Notes under the pieces: model-generated
The model's database searches: none
What the model was told of the DNA's origin: nothing
Seen by the model: the letters and a program-made list of their open reading frames with translations, nothing else
NCBI RefSeq assembly: GCF_003383615.1
Contig: NZ_QNUL01000004.1
Coordinates: 342,458 to 406,457 of the forward strand
Direction of reading: 5' to 3'
Length of the DNA stretch: 64,000 bases
Source: Dyadobacter luteus
Lineage (GTDB): Bacteria > Bacteroidota > Bacteroidia > Cytophagales > Spirosomataceae
Made by a program: the position numbers and the translations under genes
Part shown: positions 25,851-34,498 of the stretch, one piece after another
How positions within the stretch are numbered: the stretch's first letter is position 1
Layout of the letters: each line of letters starts with the position of its first letter

Positions 25851-27084
25851 ATCGCGGTTTTATATACTACTATGGCTGGCTTTGTCAGTTGCGACAACTG
25901 TTGCTGAGGCTCAGAGTGAAAAGCCGCAGGTAAGCCTTGCAGTTGATCAGATTGCCAGATATGTCTCTGATGTAATTCTGGACGCGGAAGGTAAATCCAG
26001 ATGCGATTACAATATGACCGAGGGTAAATGGTATGATTACGAGGTTCCCTGGCATACTGGGCAGGCTGTGAATGCGCTGCTGGCTGCCTATAAGCATACG
26101 GGTAGCAAAAAATACCTGACTGCAGCCATCAAGGCGGGAGACTATTGGGCAGGACTTCAGATCAAAGAACATCCTGTTTTGAAAGGTATGGTTAATGCAA
26201 GACATGGCGATTCGATAGGAGAAGATTACATCGTGTTTGCTACCGTATCTGATGGCACCCCGGGAATCTATGAGCTATCCAGGGTTACTAAAAATCCTAA
26301 GTATGCCAAAGTAGCAACGTCTGCTGCCTACTGGATGATTAAAAATATGTATGATGCTGACAAGGGGATCTGTTATGATAACATAGATGTTAAAACCGGA
26401 GAAGTACTTAAAGAGTATAGCCCGTTTTGGAAAGACAAAGGCCAACAGAGTCTGTTTGACGTGTCGCGTCCGAATACTGAAGGGTCTTTGTTTAAGGATG
26501 CTTTTGAGTTTTCTAAAGACAGTCAGTTCAAGGATGCTTTTATTAATCTTTGTAACAGTCTTTTGGAAAAACAAGGACCAGAAGGCGTTTGGATGAGCTT
26601 TATGCCCAATTCAGTTGAAGCCAGGTCATTCCACCCGCGTTTTTCTCTTTGGTATGCCGAATCATTGATCGAAGCTTTCAATCTGACTGGCGACCGAAAG
26701 TATCTTGATGGGGCCGCGCGAACAGCTGAAGTTTTTGCTGCAGCCCAGCAGAAAGACGGGACAATATTTTATGATAATTACCTGAACGGAAGATTGCCCG
26801 ACAAGGGGTCAGTGACCGGGTCTGCATCAGCGCTTGCTGGCATTGTCTGGATCAAACTTGTGCAAAACGGCTACAAGCAGTTTGAGGGTAACATCGAAAG
26901 GTCGACTATCTGGATCCTGCAAAACCGCTATGCTCAGAACCATCCCGATCCGAACCTGAGAGGAGCTGTGCTCGAAACCCGCACACGTTTCAGGAAAGGT
27001 AAGGTATGGCTAACTAACCGTGATACAGGCAGCATCTTTGCGCTACGTTTTCTAGTAGATTATTCCCAATACAAGTTCAAATAA
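25837..27084 (+). CDS. Six-hairpin (alpha/alpha)6 glycosidase-like exported protein
   Basis: 415 aa from ATG 25837, overlapping the preceding stop by 14 bp; starting there gives a clean signal peptide (YILLWLALSVATTVAEAQ). Repeated helix pairs with sugar-enzyme-like turns: VPWHTGQAVNALLAAYKHTG, YWAGLQI, FSLWYAESLIEAFNLTG and GSASALAGIVWIKL. This is the toroid of GH88/GH105/GH127-type and epimerase-like enzymes. I cannot name the family: the catalytic Asp pair of GH88 is not evident. Its place suggests it acts on an oligosaccharide released by the two glycosidases before it. Confidence 0.7.
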   Translation: MKQNRSRFYILLWLALSVATTVAEAQSEKPQVSLAVDQIARYVSDVILDAEGKSRCDYNMTEGKWYDYEVPWHTGQAVNALLAAYKHTGSKKYLTAAIKAGDYWAGLQIKEHPVLKGMVNARHGDSIGEDYIVFATVSDGTPGIYELSRVTKNPKYAKVATSAAYWMIKNMYDADKGICYDNIDVKTGEVLKEYSPFWKDKGQQSLFDVSRPNTEGSLFKDAFEFSKDSQFKDAFINLCNSLLEKQGPEGVWMSFMPNSVEARSFHPRFSLWYAESLIEAFNLTGDRKYLDGAARTAEVFAAAQQKDGTIFYDNYLNGRLPDKGSVTGSASALAGIVWIKLVQNGYKQFEGNIERSTIWILQNRYAQNHPDPNLRGAVLETRTRFRKGKVWLTNRDTGSIFALRFLVDYSQYKFK

Positions 27085-27121
27085 ATCCTTCAATCTTTTA
27101 TCGCTGTTTCCTTATTGTAGT

Positions 27122-29962
27122 ATGAAAAATTTACTCAAAAATCTCAGTGCCTTTCGGGGTTTACTGCTGGGCATGCTGGCTCTGGCCGGTTCGGTCTGCA
27201 GTGTATTTGCGCAGCAAAACACAGGAAATATCAAAGGGCAGATTACAGGTAGTAGCGGAGAGATTCTTCCCGGCGCGTCGGTATTTATCAAAGGTACTAC
27301 CTATGGTGTAGCGACTGATCTTTCAGGAAATTATACACTTTTGAATGTGCCTGTCGGCGAACAGATTATTTCGGTTGTCTATATGGGTTTTAAGTCCTCT
27401 GAACAAAATGTGAGCGTCGTTGGGGGCAGAACCGTGTTTCTGAATGTAAGGATGAGCTCGGATGATCTGAATCTGAGCGAGGTGACTGTAACTGCCGCTC
27501 AGGAAGGACAAAGAAAAGCTCTGAATCAACAACGAAATTCTGACAATATCAAACAGGTTATATCTGCTGATCTGATGGGGCGATTTCCTGATCTGAACGT
27601 AGCAGAGTCGTTGCAGCGTCTGCCTGGGGTCACCATAGGCAGAAACAGCAGTGGGGAAGGGGCTACGGTTCAGATGAGAGGAACGCCGGGAAACTTTACA
27701 AACATTAACGTGAACGGAGAGCAGATCATGGGAACCCAGGAGGACGGCTCACGGAATGCTCAGCTGGATGTGATTCCGGTTAATGTGCTTTCTTCTATGG
27801 AGGTGGTCAAAACTCTGACTCCGGATCTGGACGGAGATGCAATTGCAGGGGTGATCAATATGAAGACGCCTACGGCCAGCTCGCTTCAGCCTAAATTATC
27901 GGTTGATTTAGGAGCAGGTTACAATAATCTTCGTAGCAATCTGAACGGAATCGGAAATATCTCGGCGGGCAAGCGCTTTTTTGCTAACGATAAAAATCCG
28001 AATGGCAGGCTCGGGATCATGGCCACAGGAAGCTATTTCAGAACCAAAAATGGCTACGATGAGATACGGGCTCAGGTTTGGGAGGCCAATGATTACGGCA
28101 AAGGGAGTATCTATTTTCCGACAGACATCAGGCTGTTGTATGTTGAAAACCAGCGCACAAGGACTGGGACATCGGCTACAATTGATTACAGCTTCAGTCC
28201 GACGACAAACATTATCGCCAATGTGATGTACAGCAATCACTTCAATGAGCTGACCCGGTATCGGAAGAGAACCCGGATGCAGACGGCGAGAAACGTTCTG
28301 ACAGAACAGGGAGAGTATACCAACTCACGGGGCCGTGGTTACAATGAGATCAAGTCTGCCACAGAGGACAACAGTAGCTTGAACTTTAACATTCAAGGGG
28401 AGACTGTGATAGGCTCTGTGAAGCTGGATGCGGGTGTTTTTATGAACGAGTCCGAGTTTGTGAACAGATCAGGTATTTATAATTTCATCACCGGAAATAT
28501 TCCGCTTGCCATATCTGACATCAGTACTGACTACCTGTCAGCTTATGGGACTGACTGGAAAAATAACGCCTCGCTTTATACCTACAACACAGTAGAAAGA
28601 GACTGGTGGAACACGAAAGGTAAAAACCTTACAGCCCGTCTTAATGCAAGTGTACCTTATAAGATCGGAAACAACTCAGCCTTTTTTAAGGCAGGAGCGA
28701 AAGTTAAGCGCATGCACAACCAGCGCTCACGGCCGGATGAAACCGTGGTTACAACTTACGCAGGAGCGGCTGCAGCGGGGAATCTTACCAACTTCAGCGG
28801 TAACCCTGAGATCTCTTCTGATCTTTTGGATGGGAATACCAATTTCGGCCTTGGCGTAGATAAGGACAAAACAATCAGTTTTCTGGATCAGAATCTGGGA
28901 ACAGCGCTTTTCCCTATCAATGTGGGAGCGACCAGAAACAGTATCGACTCTTATTACTACGATGCAGTTGAAACTGTTTCATCGGGTTATATCATGAACA
29001 GGATTCAGTTTAATAAGCTGATGTTTCTTGTGGGAGCTCGCATCGAACAAACCAAGGTAGATTACAAGGGGAATGTTATTCAAACTGATGTAGACGGTAA
29101 TTGGGTATCTACAACACCGAACCAGAAAAAGAATGATTACATCAAGGTGCTTCCCAACATCCAGTTTAAATATGATCTGGATAAATCCTCCTTGCTGCGC
29201 GCTGCTTTGACCTATGGTTATTCACGTCCCAACTTTGTAGATCTGGTGCCGGGGCGTGTGATTAGTCTTTTGAGCGAGACGGTCACTGATGGAAATCCTG
29301 AACTACAGCCTGCATTTGCAACCAACTTTGATCTAATGTATGAGAAGTATCTGAGTAATCTTGGAATTATATCAGGTGGACTCTTTTACAAGAAAATCAA
29401 TAAGTTCCAATACAATAGCGTCTTTGCGCTGGCAGGTGATGAATTCGAAGGCGCTGAGCGCTACACTGGCTGGAGATGGTTCAGAACCCTGAATGGAAAC
29501 ACTGCCAATGTGTATGGAATGGAGCTAAACCTTCAGGCCAACCTTACTTTCCTTCCGGGCATTCTTAAAGGTCTTTCGGTGCTTGCCAACTATACCTATA
29601 CGCATTCAAATGCAGATGCGCAGTTCCGTAAGGATCTTAGACTGCCAGGTCAGGCTAAGCATACAGCCAACGGCTCACTTTCTTTCAACCATAAGCGTTT
29701 GACGATGCAGGCGAATCTGAACTACAACGGTTCTTACACGGTGCTTTTGGGTGATCAGGATGCAACTGATGTGATACGTCACGACAGAATTCAGATAGAT
29801 GCCAACGCCTCTTACCGCATTACGGATAAAATCTCAATCTATGCAGAAGCGCAAAACATCGGGAAGGCTCCCCAGGTCGATTATTTCGGAGAGCGGGATA
29901 GAATCTATCAAAAGCAGTTTTATTCTTTCTGGGGACGGGCTGGTGTAAAGCTAAGATTTTAG
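27122..29962 (+). CDS. TonB-dependent receptor (TonB-Xanth-Caul type) with carboxypeptidase-like N-terminus
   Basis: 946 aa. Signal peptide (~1-30, ending VFAQ), then a CarboxypepD-regulatory-like domain (~35-115; GNIKGQITGSSGEILPGASV), the plug (~125-250) with SADLMGRFPDLNVAESLQRLPGV and DGDAIAGVINM, and the 22-strand barrel, ending in RAGVKLRF. The plug sequence is of the subgroup studied in Xanthomonas and Caulobacter for plant glycans and chitooligosaccharides, and differs from SusC. There is no SusD partner here, so uptake would be by receptor alone. TonB energises import of an oligosaccharide too large for porins. Confidence 0.93.
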   Translation: MKNLLKNLSAFRGLLLGMLALAGSVCSVFAQQNTGNIKGQITGSSGEILPGASVFIKGTTYGVATDLSGNYTLLNVPVGEQIISVVYMGFKSSEQNVSVVGGRTVFLNVRMSSDDLNLSEVTVTAAQEGQRKALNQQRNSDNIKQVISADLMGRFPDLNVAESLQRLPGVTIGRNSSGEGATVQMRGTPGNFTNINVNGEQIMGTQEDGSRNAQLDVIPVNVLSSMEVVKTLTPDLDGDAIAGVINMKTPTASSLQPKLSVDLGAGYNNLRSNLNGIGNISAGKRFFANDKNPNGRLGIMATGSYFRTKNGYDEIRAQVWEANDYGKGSIYFPTDIRLLYVENQRTRTGTSATIDYSFSPTTNIIANVMYSNHFNELTRYRKRTRMQTARNVLTEQGEYTNSRGRGYNEIKSATEDNSSLNFNIQGETVIGSVKLDAGVFMNESEFVNRSGIYNFITGNIPLAISDISTDYLSAYGTDWKNNASLYTYNTVERDWWNTKGKNLTARLNASVPYKIGNNSAFFKAGAKVKRMHNQRSRPDETVVTTYAGAAAAGNLTNFSGNPEISSDLLDGNTNFGLGVDKDKTISFLDQNLGTALFPINVGATRNSIDSYYYDAVETVSSGYIMNRIQFNKLMFLVGARIEQTKVDYKGNVIQTDVDGNWVSTTPNQKKNDYIKVLPNIQFKYDLDKSSLLRAALTYGYSRPNFVDLVPGRVISLLSETVTDGNPELQPAFATNFDLMYEKYLSNLGIISGGLFYKKINKFQYNSVFALAGDEFEGAERYTGWRWFRTLNGNTANVYGMELNLQANLTFLPGILKGLSVLANYTYTHSNADAQFRKDLRLPGQAKHTANGSLSFNHKRLTMQANLNYNGSYTVLLGDQDATDVIRHDRIQIDANASYRITDKISIYAEAQNIGKAPQVDYFGERDRIYQKQFYSFWGRAGVKLRF

Positions 29963-30015
29963 AGAAATAAAAATCAAATACTCACGTAACAGACAATAAT
30001 TTAAATTCACACAAA

Positions 30016-30816
30016 ATGACAATGATTAAAAAGGGCACGGCAGCAGAGTTGAATGTAGTTGTTTTTGAAAACAGAGACCAGCTTGGGCAGTATGCCGCTG
30101 AGGCGGTTGCTGAAAAAATAAATGAGCTGTTAAAAAGCCAACAGTCGGTAAACATCATATTTGCTGCAGCCGCTTCACAGAACGAGTTTTTAGCAACACT
30201 TATAAAACTTGATGTGGATTGGACGCGTGTGAATGCCTTTCATATGGATGAATATATAGGACTTGCAAGAGGAGCAAAACAACACTTTTCTCATTTTCTT
30301 TCAGAGAAAATTTTTGATAGAGTACCGTTTGCAAATGTATTCTGCCTGGATGGTAGCGCCAGTGATACAAAAGCAGAGTGCGAGCGTTACGAAGCTTTAC
30401 TGCTGAAGTATCCTACCGATATCACCTGCATGGGGATAGGGGAGAACACGCACCTGGCCTTCAACGACCCTTATATTGCAGATTTTAACGAGGACAGGTT
30501 GGTAAAAGTCGTTGAGCTTGCTGTCGAAAGCCGGCAGCAGCAAGTAAATGAAGACTGCTTCGATACGCTTGACCAGGTTCCTGAGTTTGCTTATACGCTA
30601 AGCGTTCCAGCTCTTTTGAAAGCCAAATACATCTACAGCATGGTTCCCGGCTCATCAAAAGCACAGGCGGTTTTTTATACATTAAATGACGATATTTCAG
30701 AAAAGTATCCATCAACGATTCTGCGCACGCTGCCGAATGCTTACCTGCTGCTTGATCAGGATAGTTTTGAGCTTGTAGAAACTGAAGCAGAAATTTCACC
30801 GGTACTTTTTGACTGA
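30016..30816 (+). CDS. nagB: NagB-like glucosamine-6-phosphate deaminase/isomerase family
   Basis: 266 aa, the usual NagB length. Motifs: FHMDEYIGL (~75-83; the Asp acts in ring opening) and GIGENTHLAFNDP (~140-152). Compared with the E. coli GVGNDGHIAFNEP loop, the catalytic His is kept, Asp141 is Asn (as in Bacillus NagB) and Glu148 is Asp. The reaction is GlcN6P to Fru6P plus ammonia, giving the sugar entry to glycolysis. The next gene is a transporter, so free amino sugar could be taken up and needs a kinase and deacetylase encoded elsewhere. The Thr for Gly in the loop is unusual; a sister family with related sugar phosphate chemistry is possible. Confidence 0.85.
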   Translation: MTMIKKGTAAELNVVVFENRDQLGQYAAEAVAEKINELLKSQQSVNIIFAAAASQNEFLATLIKLDVDWTRVNAFHMDEYIGLARGAKQHFSHFLSEKIFDRVPFANVFCLDGSASDTKAECERYEALLLKYPTDITCMGIGENTHLAFNDPYIADFNEDRLVKVVELAVESRQQQVNEDCFDTLDQVPEFAYTLSVPALLKAKYIYSMVPGSSKAQAVFYTLNDDISEKYPSTILRTLPNAYLLLDQDSFELVETEAEISPVLFD

Positions 30817-30822
30817 TCTTAT

Positions 30823-30843
30823 GGCCCGGTCAAAGGCCGGGCC
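30823..30843. terminator. 7-bp G+C hairpin between nagB and the transporter gene
   Basis: GGCCCGG (30823-30829) pairs with CCGGGCC (30837-30843) over a 7-nt loop, 7 bp after the nagB stop. There is no T-tract, so it probably pauses or protects the message and permits some read-through to the transporter. Confidence 0.45.
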
Positions 30844-30889
30844 TGTCCGAAAACAAAATCAGGCTTTATAGCTGTTTTAAAACCCGACT

Positions 30890-32203
30890 ATGACAGATAA
30901 AATAAGTGGAAACTACAGGTGGGTGATTTGCACCCTGCTCTTTTTTGCAACCACGATCAATTACTTGGACCGGCAGGTACTGGGTCTTTTAAAGCCTATT
31001 CTTGAACAGCAGTACAACTGGACTGAAACGGATTACAGCTACATCGTGATGGCCTTTTCTTCGACCTACGCCGTGGGTCTGGTTGTTTTCGGAAGAATTA
31101 TCGACAAGATTGGCGCGCGGTCGGGCTATTCTATATCAGTTACCATCTGGAGTATTGCTGCGATGTGTCACGCGCTGGTCAACAGCGCTTTTGGTTTCGG
31201 TCTGGCAAGAGCGGCCTTGGGAATCGGAGAATCCGGAAACTTCCCGGCTGCTGTCAAGACTGTTACAGAATGGTTTCCCAAAAGGGAGCGTGCACTTGCA
31301 ACAGGTATTTTTGATTCCGGAGCTAATATCGGAGCCTGTGTAGCACCGATTATGGTGCCGTGGCTTCTGGGAATCTACGGTTGGCAGGCTGCTTTTATCA
31401 TCACGGGCGCGATAGGTTTTTTCTGGCTGATCGCCTGGAGAATAATCTATCGCCAGCCCGAGCAGCATCCGAAGCTCTCTGCCGGTGAGCTTCAGTATAT
31501 CAGAATTGATGATACCGAATCGGAGCGCGAAGCAGATCAGCAGGCTTTGCTGGGTGAGCAGGGCCAGAAGTTGAACTGGACTGCGCTCTTCTCTTTGAAA
31601 CCGACATGGTCATTTATAGCGGGAAAGTTTTTGACCGACCCGATCTGGTATTTTTTTCTCTTCTGGCTACCGTCTTATTTCAGTACGACATTTAATCTGG
31701 ACCTTAAAAAGCCTGGCCTTCCGCTGGTGATTGTTTATTCTGCTGCCACGATCGGAGCAGTGGGAGGAGGGTTTTTATCTTCTTGGTTTATCAAAAAAGG
31801 ATGGAGTGTGTCCAAATCCAGAAAAGCAGCACTTTTTATAGCCGCTTTGTGCGTGGTGCCTATCCTGGGTGCTCGTTTCGTAACGGACATCTGGGCGGCT
31901 GTGGGGCTGATCGGGCTTGCTGTAGCAGGTAATGCGGCGTGGAGTTCGAATATTTACACGATTGTTTCGGACATGCTACCCAAAAATACGGTGAGCTCAG
32001 TGATTGGCATCGGAGGGATGGCAGGGGCAATCGGAGGTGTGTTATTTCCACTGCTGATCGGGACTATTCTGGACTATTACAAAGGTATCGGCAATCTGGT
32101 AGCGGGCTATAATGTGATCTTTTTACTATGCAGTGTCTCGTTTCTTATCGCATGGCTTGCCATACATTTGATCACACCTAAAATAGAGCCTGTTTCGGTG
32201 TAG
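30890..32203 (+). CDS. MFS transporter, anion:cation symporter (ExuT-like) subfamily
   Basis: 437 aa, 12 predicted helices. The first helix has the ACS signature INYLDRQVLGLL (~23-34), followed by YSYIVMAFSSTYAVG and the Gly-rich loop DKIGARSGY. The motif GESGNFPAAVKTVTEWFPKRER in loop 4-5 is characteristic of the hexuronate/glucarate group. Inner membrane uptake of a sugar acid (a hexuronate released by the GH28-like enzyme) is the simplest reading; amino-sugar uptake cannot be excluded. Last gene of the cluster before a T-rich terminator. Confidence 0.9.
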   Translation: MTDKISGNYRWVICTLLFFATTINYLDRQVLGLLKPILEQQYNWTETDYSYIVMAFSSTYAVGLVVFGRIIDKIGARSGYSISVTIWSIAAMCHALVNSAFGFGLARAALGIGESGNFPAAVKTVTEWFPKRERALATGIFDSGANIGACVAPIMVPWLLGIYGWQAAFIITGAIGFFWLIAWRIIYRQPEQHPKLSAGELQYIRIDDTESEREADQQALLGEQGQKLNWTALFSLKPTWSFIAGKFLTDPIWYFFLFWLPSYFSTTFNLDLKKPGLPLVIVYSAATIGAVGGGFLSSWFIKKGWSVSKSRKAALFIAALCVVPILGARFVTDIWAAVGLIGLAVAGNAAWSSNIYTIVSDMLPKNTVSSVIGIGGMAGAIGGVLFPLLIGTILDYYKGIGNLVAGYNVIFLLCSVSFLIAWLAIHLITPKIEPVSV

Positions 32204-32230
32204 AGCAGTGGGGTTGATCATGCTCAATTC

Positions 32231-32264
32231 AAGGGGGAAGAGCTTTGCTGTATTCCCCTTTTTT
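32231..32264 (+). terminator. Rho-independent terminator of the carbohydrate operon
   Basis: AAGGGGGAA pairs with TTCCCCTT (one bulged G) across a short loop and is followed by TTTTTT. It ends 61 bp after the transporter stop. Confidence 0.8.
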
Positions 32265-32277
32265 GTGTAATGTGGGT

Positions 32278-32312
32278 GCCCGTCTGGTTGATATGCATGG
32301 CCCCAGACGGGC
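32278..32312. repeat. Perfect 10-bp hairpin downstream of the terminator
   Basis: GCCCGTCTGG (32278-32287) pairs with CCAGACGGGC (32303-32312) around a 15-nt loop, without a T-tract. The rest of the 328-bp gap before the small gene at 32532 shows no gene. Confidence 0.45.
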
Positions 32313-32531
32313 CGATATTGAAGTGTTAGGAGAGTGAAAATTCTGTCCGGATCTGACAGGGAGCCAGTCCTTTTTGTTGGTTTAATTAACACGAACTTTG
32401 TCTGAGTGCGGAATCCAAATAGACCAGATTTTATCGGAGTGCAAAGATTTGATGGAAAAGTTCTTGGCATGATTTTATTCCTCTGTTAATTGTCAAATCA
32501 ACGAATAACTTCATTTTAACAAAATAAAATC

Positions 32532-32681
32532 ATGGAAAAGAATTCAAAATCAGATAAAGCATATATCAACACCAATCCTTTTGCAAGCCAGAAAGATACC
32601 ACAGCTCAGAGCCGGGTCGTAAGCAAGGAGGGGAAACGTCCAAGGATTCAAAAACCTGTTTACACCGTACGGTTTTTATGA
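32532..32681 (+). CDS. Hypothetical small hydrophilic protein (49 aa)
   Basis: ATG at 32532, stop at 32681. The peptide is basic and polar, with NTNPFASQKDTTAQSRV, SKEGKRPRIQ and a C-terminal PVYTVRFL. No hydrophobic segment. A hairpin terminator with a T-run follows at 32771. I do not recognise it. A tidy ORF with its own terminator between a carbohydrate operon and a stressosome operon could be real; codon content alone does not prove it. Confidence 0.45.
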   Translation: MEKNSKSDKAYINTNPFASQKDTTAQSRVVSKEGKRPRIQKPVYTVRFL

Positions 32682-32770
32682 TTGGTGACAGCTCAGAAGC
32701 GCAAAAAAAGAGTTACTGTACTTTGAAAGCTGGTATTACTGCCGCCTGATACAAATTTATATCATACAAA

Positions 32771-32801
32771 ATAGTCGGTGTAAATCTCCGGCTATTTTTT
32801 T
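32771..32801 (+). terminator. Terminator after the 49-aa ORF
   Basis: ATAGTCGG (32771-32778) and CCGGCTAT (32788-32795) pair with one G-U, followed by TTTTTT. It ends the small gene's transcript and lies ~30 bp from the stop of the opposing histidine-kinase gene. Confidence 0.7.
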
Positions 32802-32828
32802 AACCTGGAGACAGGATAGCCTACTGAC

Positions 32829-34490
32829 TCATAGCGCATCGCCAGCCGGCAGGAAGAGTGTAAAAATTGAACCGCTGCCTGGGGAACTGCTTGCCGAAAT
32901 AGTCCCACCATGAAGAGCCACTATTTTTTTGCAGATCGACAAGCCAATGCCGGTTCCTTCATATTGCTTTTGGGAATGAAGGCGCTGAAAGACTTCAAAG
33001 ATTTTTTCCGAGTACTGCTGCTCAAAACCAATTCCGTTATCGATGACCTGAATATGTATCCACTGCTGGCTTTTATCCAGGTCAAACTGATCAGACTGCT
33101 GCTTCGACAGACGACTTGCTTTGATCTCAATCGCAGGTGTTACTCCTTTGGCGGTGAATTTAATAGCGTTTGCCAGCAGGTTCTGAAACAGTAGCATCAG
33201 TTGAGCTGCATTACAAGTGATAGGGAAACTATGGTCGGCCACAACCACTGCAGCTTTTTCATTGATAAGGTATTCAAGGTTGGCCTTGGCCAGCTCAATG
33301 ATCGTAGACAACTCAACGGTTTCATTTAACGGAACAGGTCCTGAATTGATCCGAGAATAGTCTAGCAGATCCTTCACTACCAGATGCATCCTTTCTGAAG
33401 AAATTTTCAGTCGCGACAGTAAATCAGTAGCCTCATGCGGAACCGTATCACCAAATTTTTCGATAATCAGATCGGTCAGTAACCTTACTTTGCGTATCGG
33501 CTCCTGGAGGTCATGGGAGGCCACAAAAGCGTAACGGGCCAGTTCCTGGTTGCTGCGGTTGAGCTCGGTAATTGTATCATCCAGCTGTTTCTGCCTGATC
33601 TCCATTTCTTGCCTGACCTGCCTCAATTCCTGGTTGTCGCGCAAAGTTTGCTCTACCATTTTTTGTGCAGCTATGTTGACAATGAAGCCGAACCACTGGA
33701 TTACGTTGCCTGAACTATCCAGCTGGGGTGTCATAGAGAGCAAATGCCAAACCTTTCCTGTGGTGTCAGACAGGTTGACCTCAAGCTGAAACGGCAGATG
33801 AGTAGCCAGTTTTAGCTGTAGTTGTTCGATATCCACACTCAGATGATGAATCCTGACCCAGTCCAGCCAGTTTGTGTCTTCGAGCGTAGTGAGCGTTTTT
33901 CCTGTGAAATTAAGAAACCATCGGTTCGCATAGACTATTTGGTGATCGGCAGCAAGGGTAAACATCATCAAAGGCAGCGAGCCGGTCAGCTCCTGATAGC
34001 GGTTCTCACTTTCAACCAGGTTATCAGCCAGCTGCTGGAGCTCGATATTTTTCCTTTTTACTTCCTCGTAAGGCGATATTGCTTGTGAACTTCTGAATGC
34101 CTGCCTGCACTTTTCGATCAGTGACTGCGTAAGATTTACAGACCTTGGCGGCTCTACACGAATTGAAACTTCCGTATCCGTAATATCGAAGTAGCCTGCA
34201 AGCTTTCGGGCATAGTTGAAATTTTCATTGGCCAGGTTAAGTCTGGCCAGAGCAGGGCTTTTGATACTCGCACAGATCATCAGTGGCTTGGCTTTATATT
34301 TGTTCAAAGACAGGCTCAATACACTGTTACTGCCATGCTCAATCATAAAACGCACCACCTCAGAAACAGCGGTAGCGAAACTGGTTTGCGCAACCAGTCC
34401 TAACCCGCACATTTCGGCAAGCTGCATGGATCTCCGATGCGCCAGCACCAGATCCTGGTCATTTTCAAGATTAAATAGAATGATCTCCAT
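32829..34490 (-). CDS. Histidine kinase with degenerate RsbT-like N-terminal domain and PAS
   Basis: 553 aa, no transmembrane segment. Residues 1-140 align with the RsbT two genes upstream (CGLGLVAQTSFATAVSEVVRFM versus IGMGLVNQTKLITATSELARNM), but the N-box Asn is Phe48 and the DxGxG box is missing, so this domain cannot bind ATP. PAS at ~161-280 (YANRWFLNFTG), coiled coil ~285-320, HisKA with SHDLQEPIRK (His326), and HATPase at ~420-550 (DNGIGF, GTGIGLSICKK). Probably takes the stressosome signal and starts a phosphorelay. It starts 8 bp after the RsbT-RsbX fusion stop. Confidence 0.92.
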   Translation of the reverse strand: MEIILFNLENDQDLVLAHRRSMQLAEMCGLGLVAQTSFATAVSEVVRFMIEHGSNSVLSLSLNKYKAKPLMICASIKSPALARLNLANENFNYARKLAGYFDITDTEVSIRVEPPRSVNLTQSLIEKCRQAFRSSQAISPYEEVKRKNIELQQLADNLVESENRYQELTGSLPLMMFTLAADHQIVYANRWFLNFTGKTLTTLEDTNWLDWVRIHHLSVDIEQLQLKLATHLPFQLEVNLSDTTGKVWHLLSMTPQLDSSGNVIQWFGFIVNIAAQKMVEQTLRDNQELRQVRQEMEIRQKQLDDTITELNRSNQELARYAFVASHDLQEPIRKVRLLTDLIIEKFGDTVPHEATDLLSRLKISSERMHLVVKDLLDYSRINSGPVPLNETVELSTIIELAKANLEYLINEKAAVVVADHSFPITCNAAQLMLLFQNLLANAIKFTAKGVTPAIEIKASRLSKQQSDQFDLDKSQQWIHIQVIDNGIGFEQQYSEKIFEVFQRLHSQKQYEGTGIGLSICKKIVALHGGTISASSSPGSGSIFTLFLPAGDAL

Positions 34491-34498
34491 GCTGTAAA

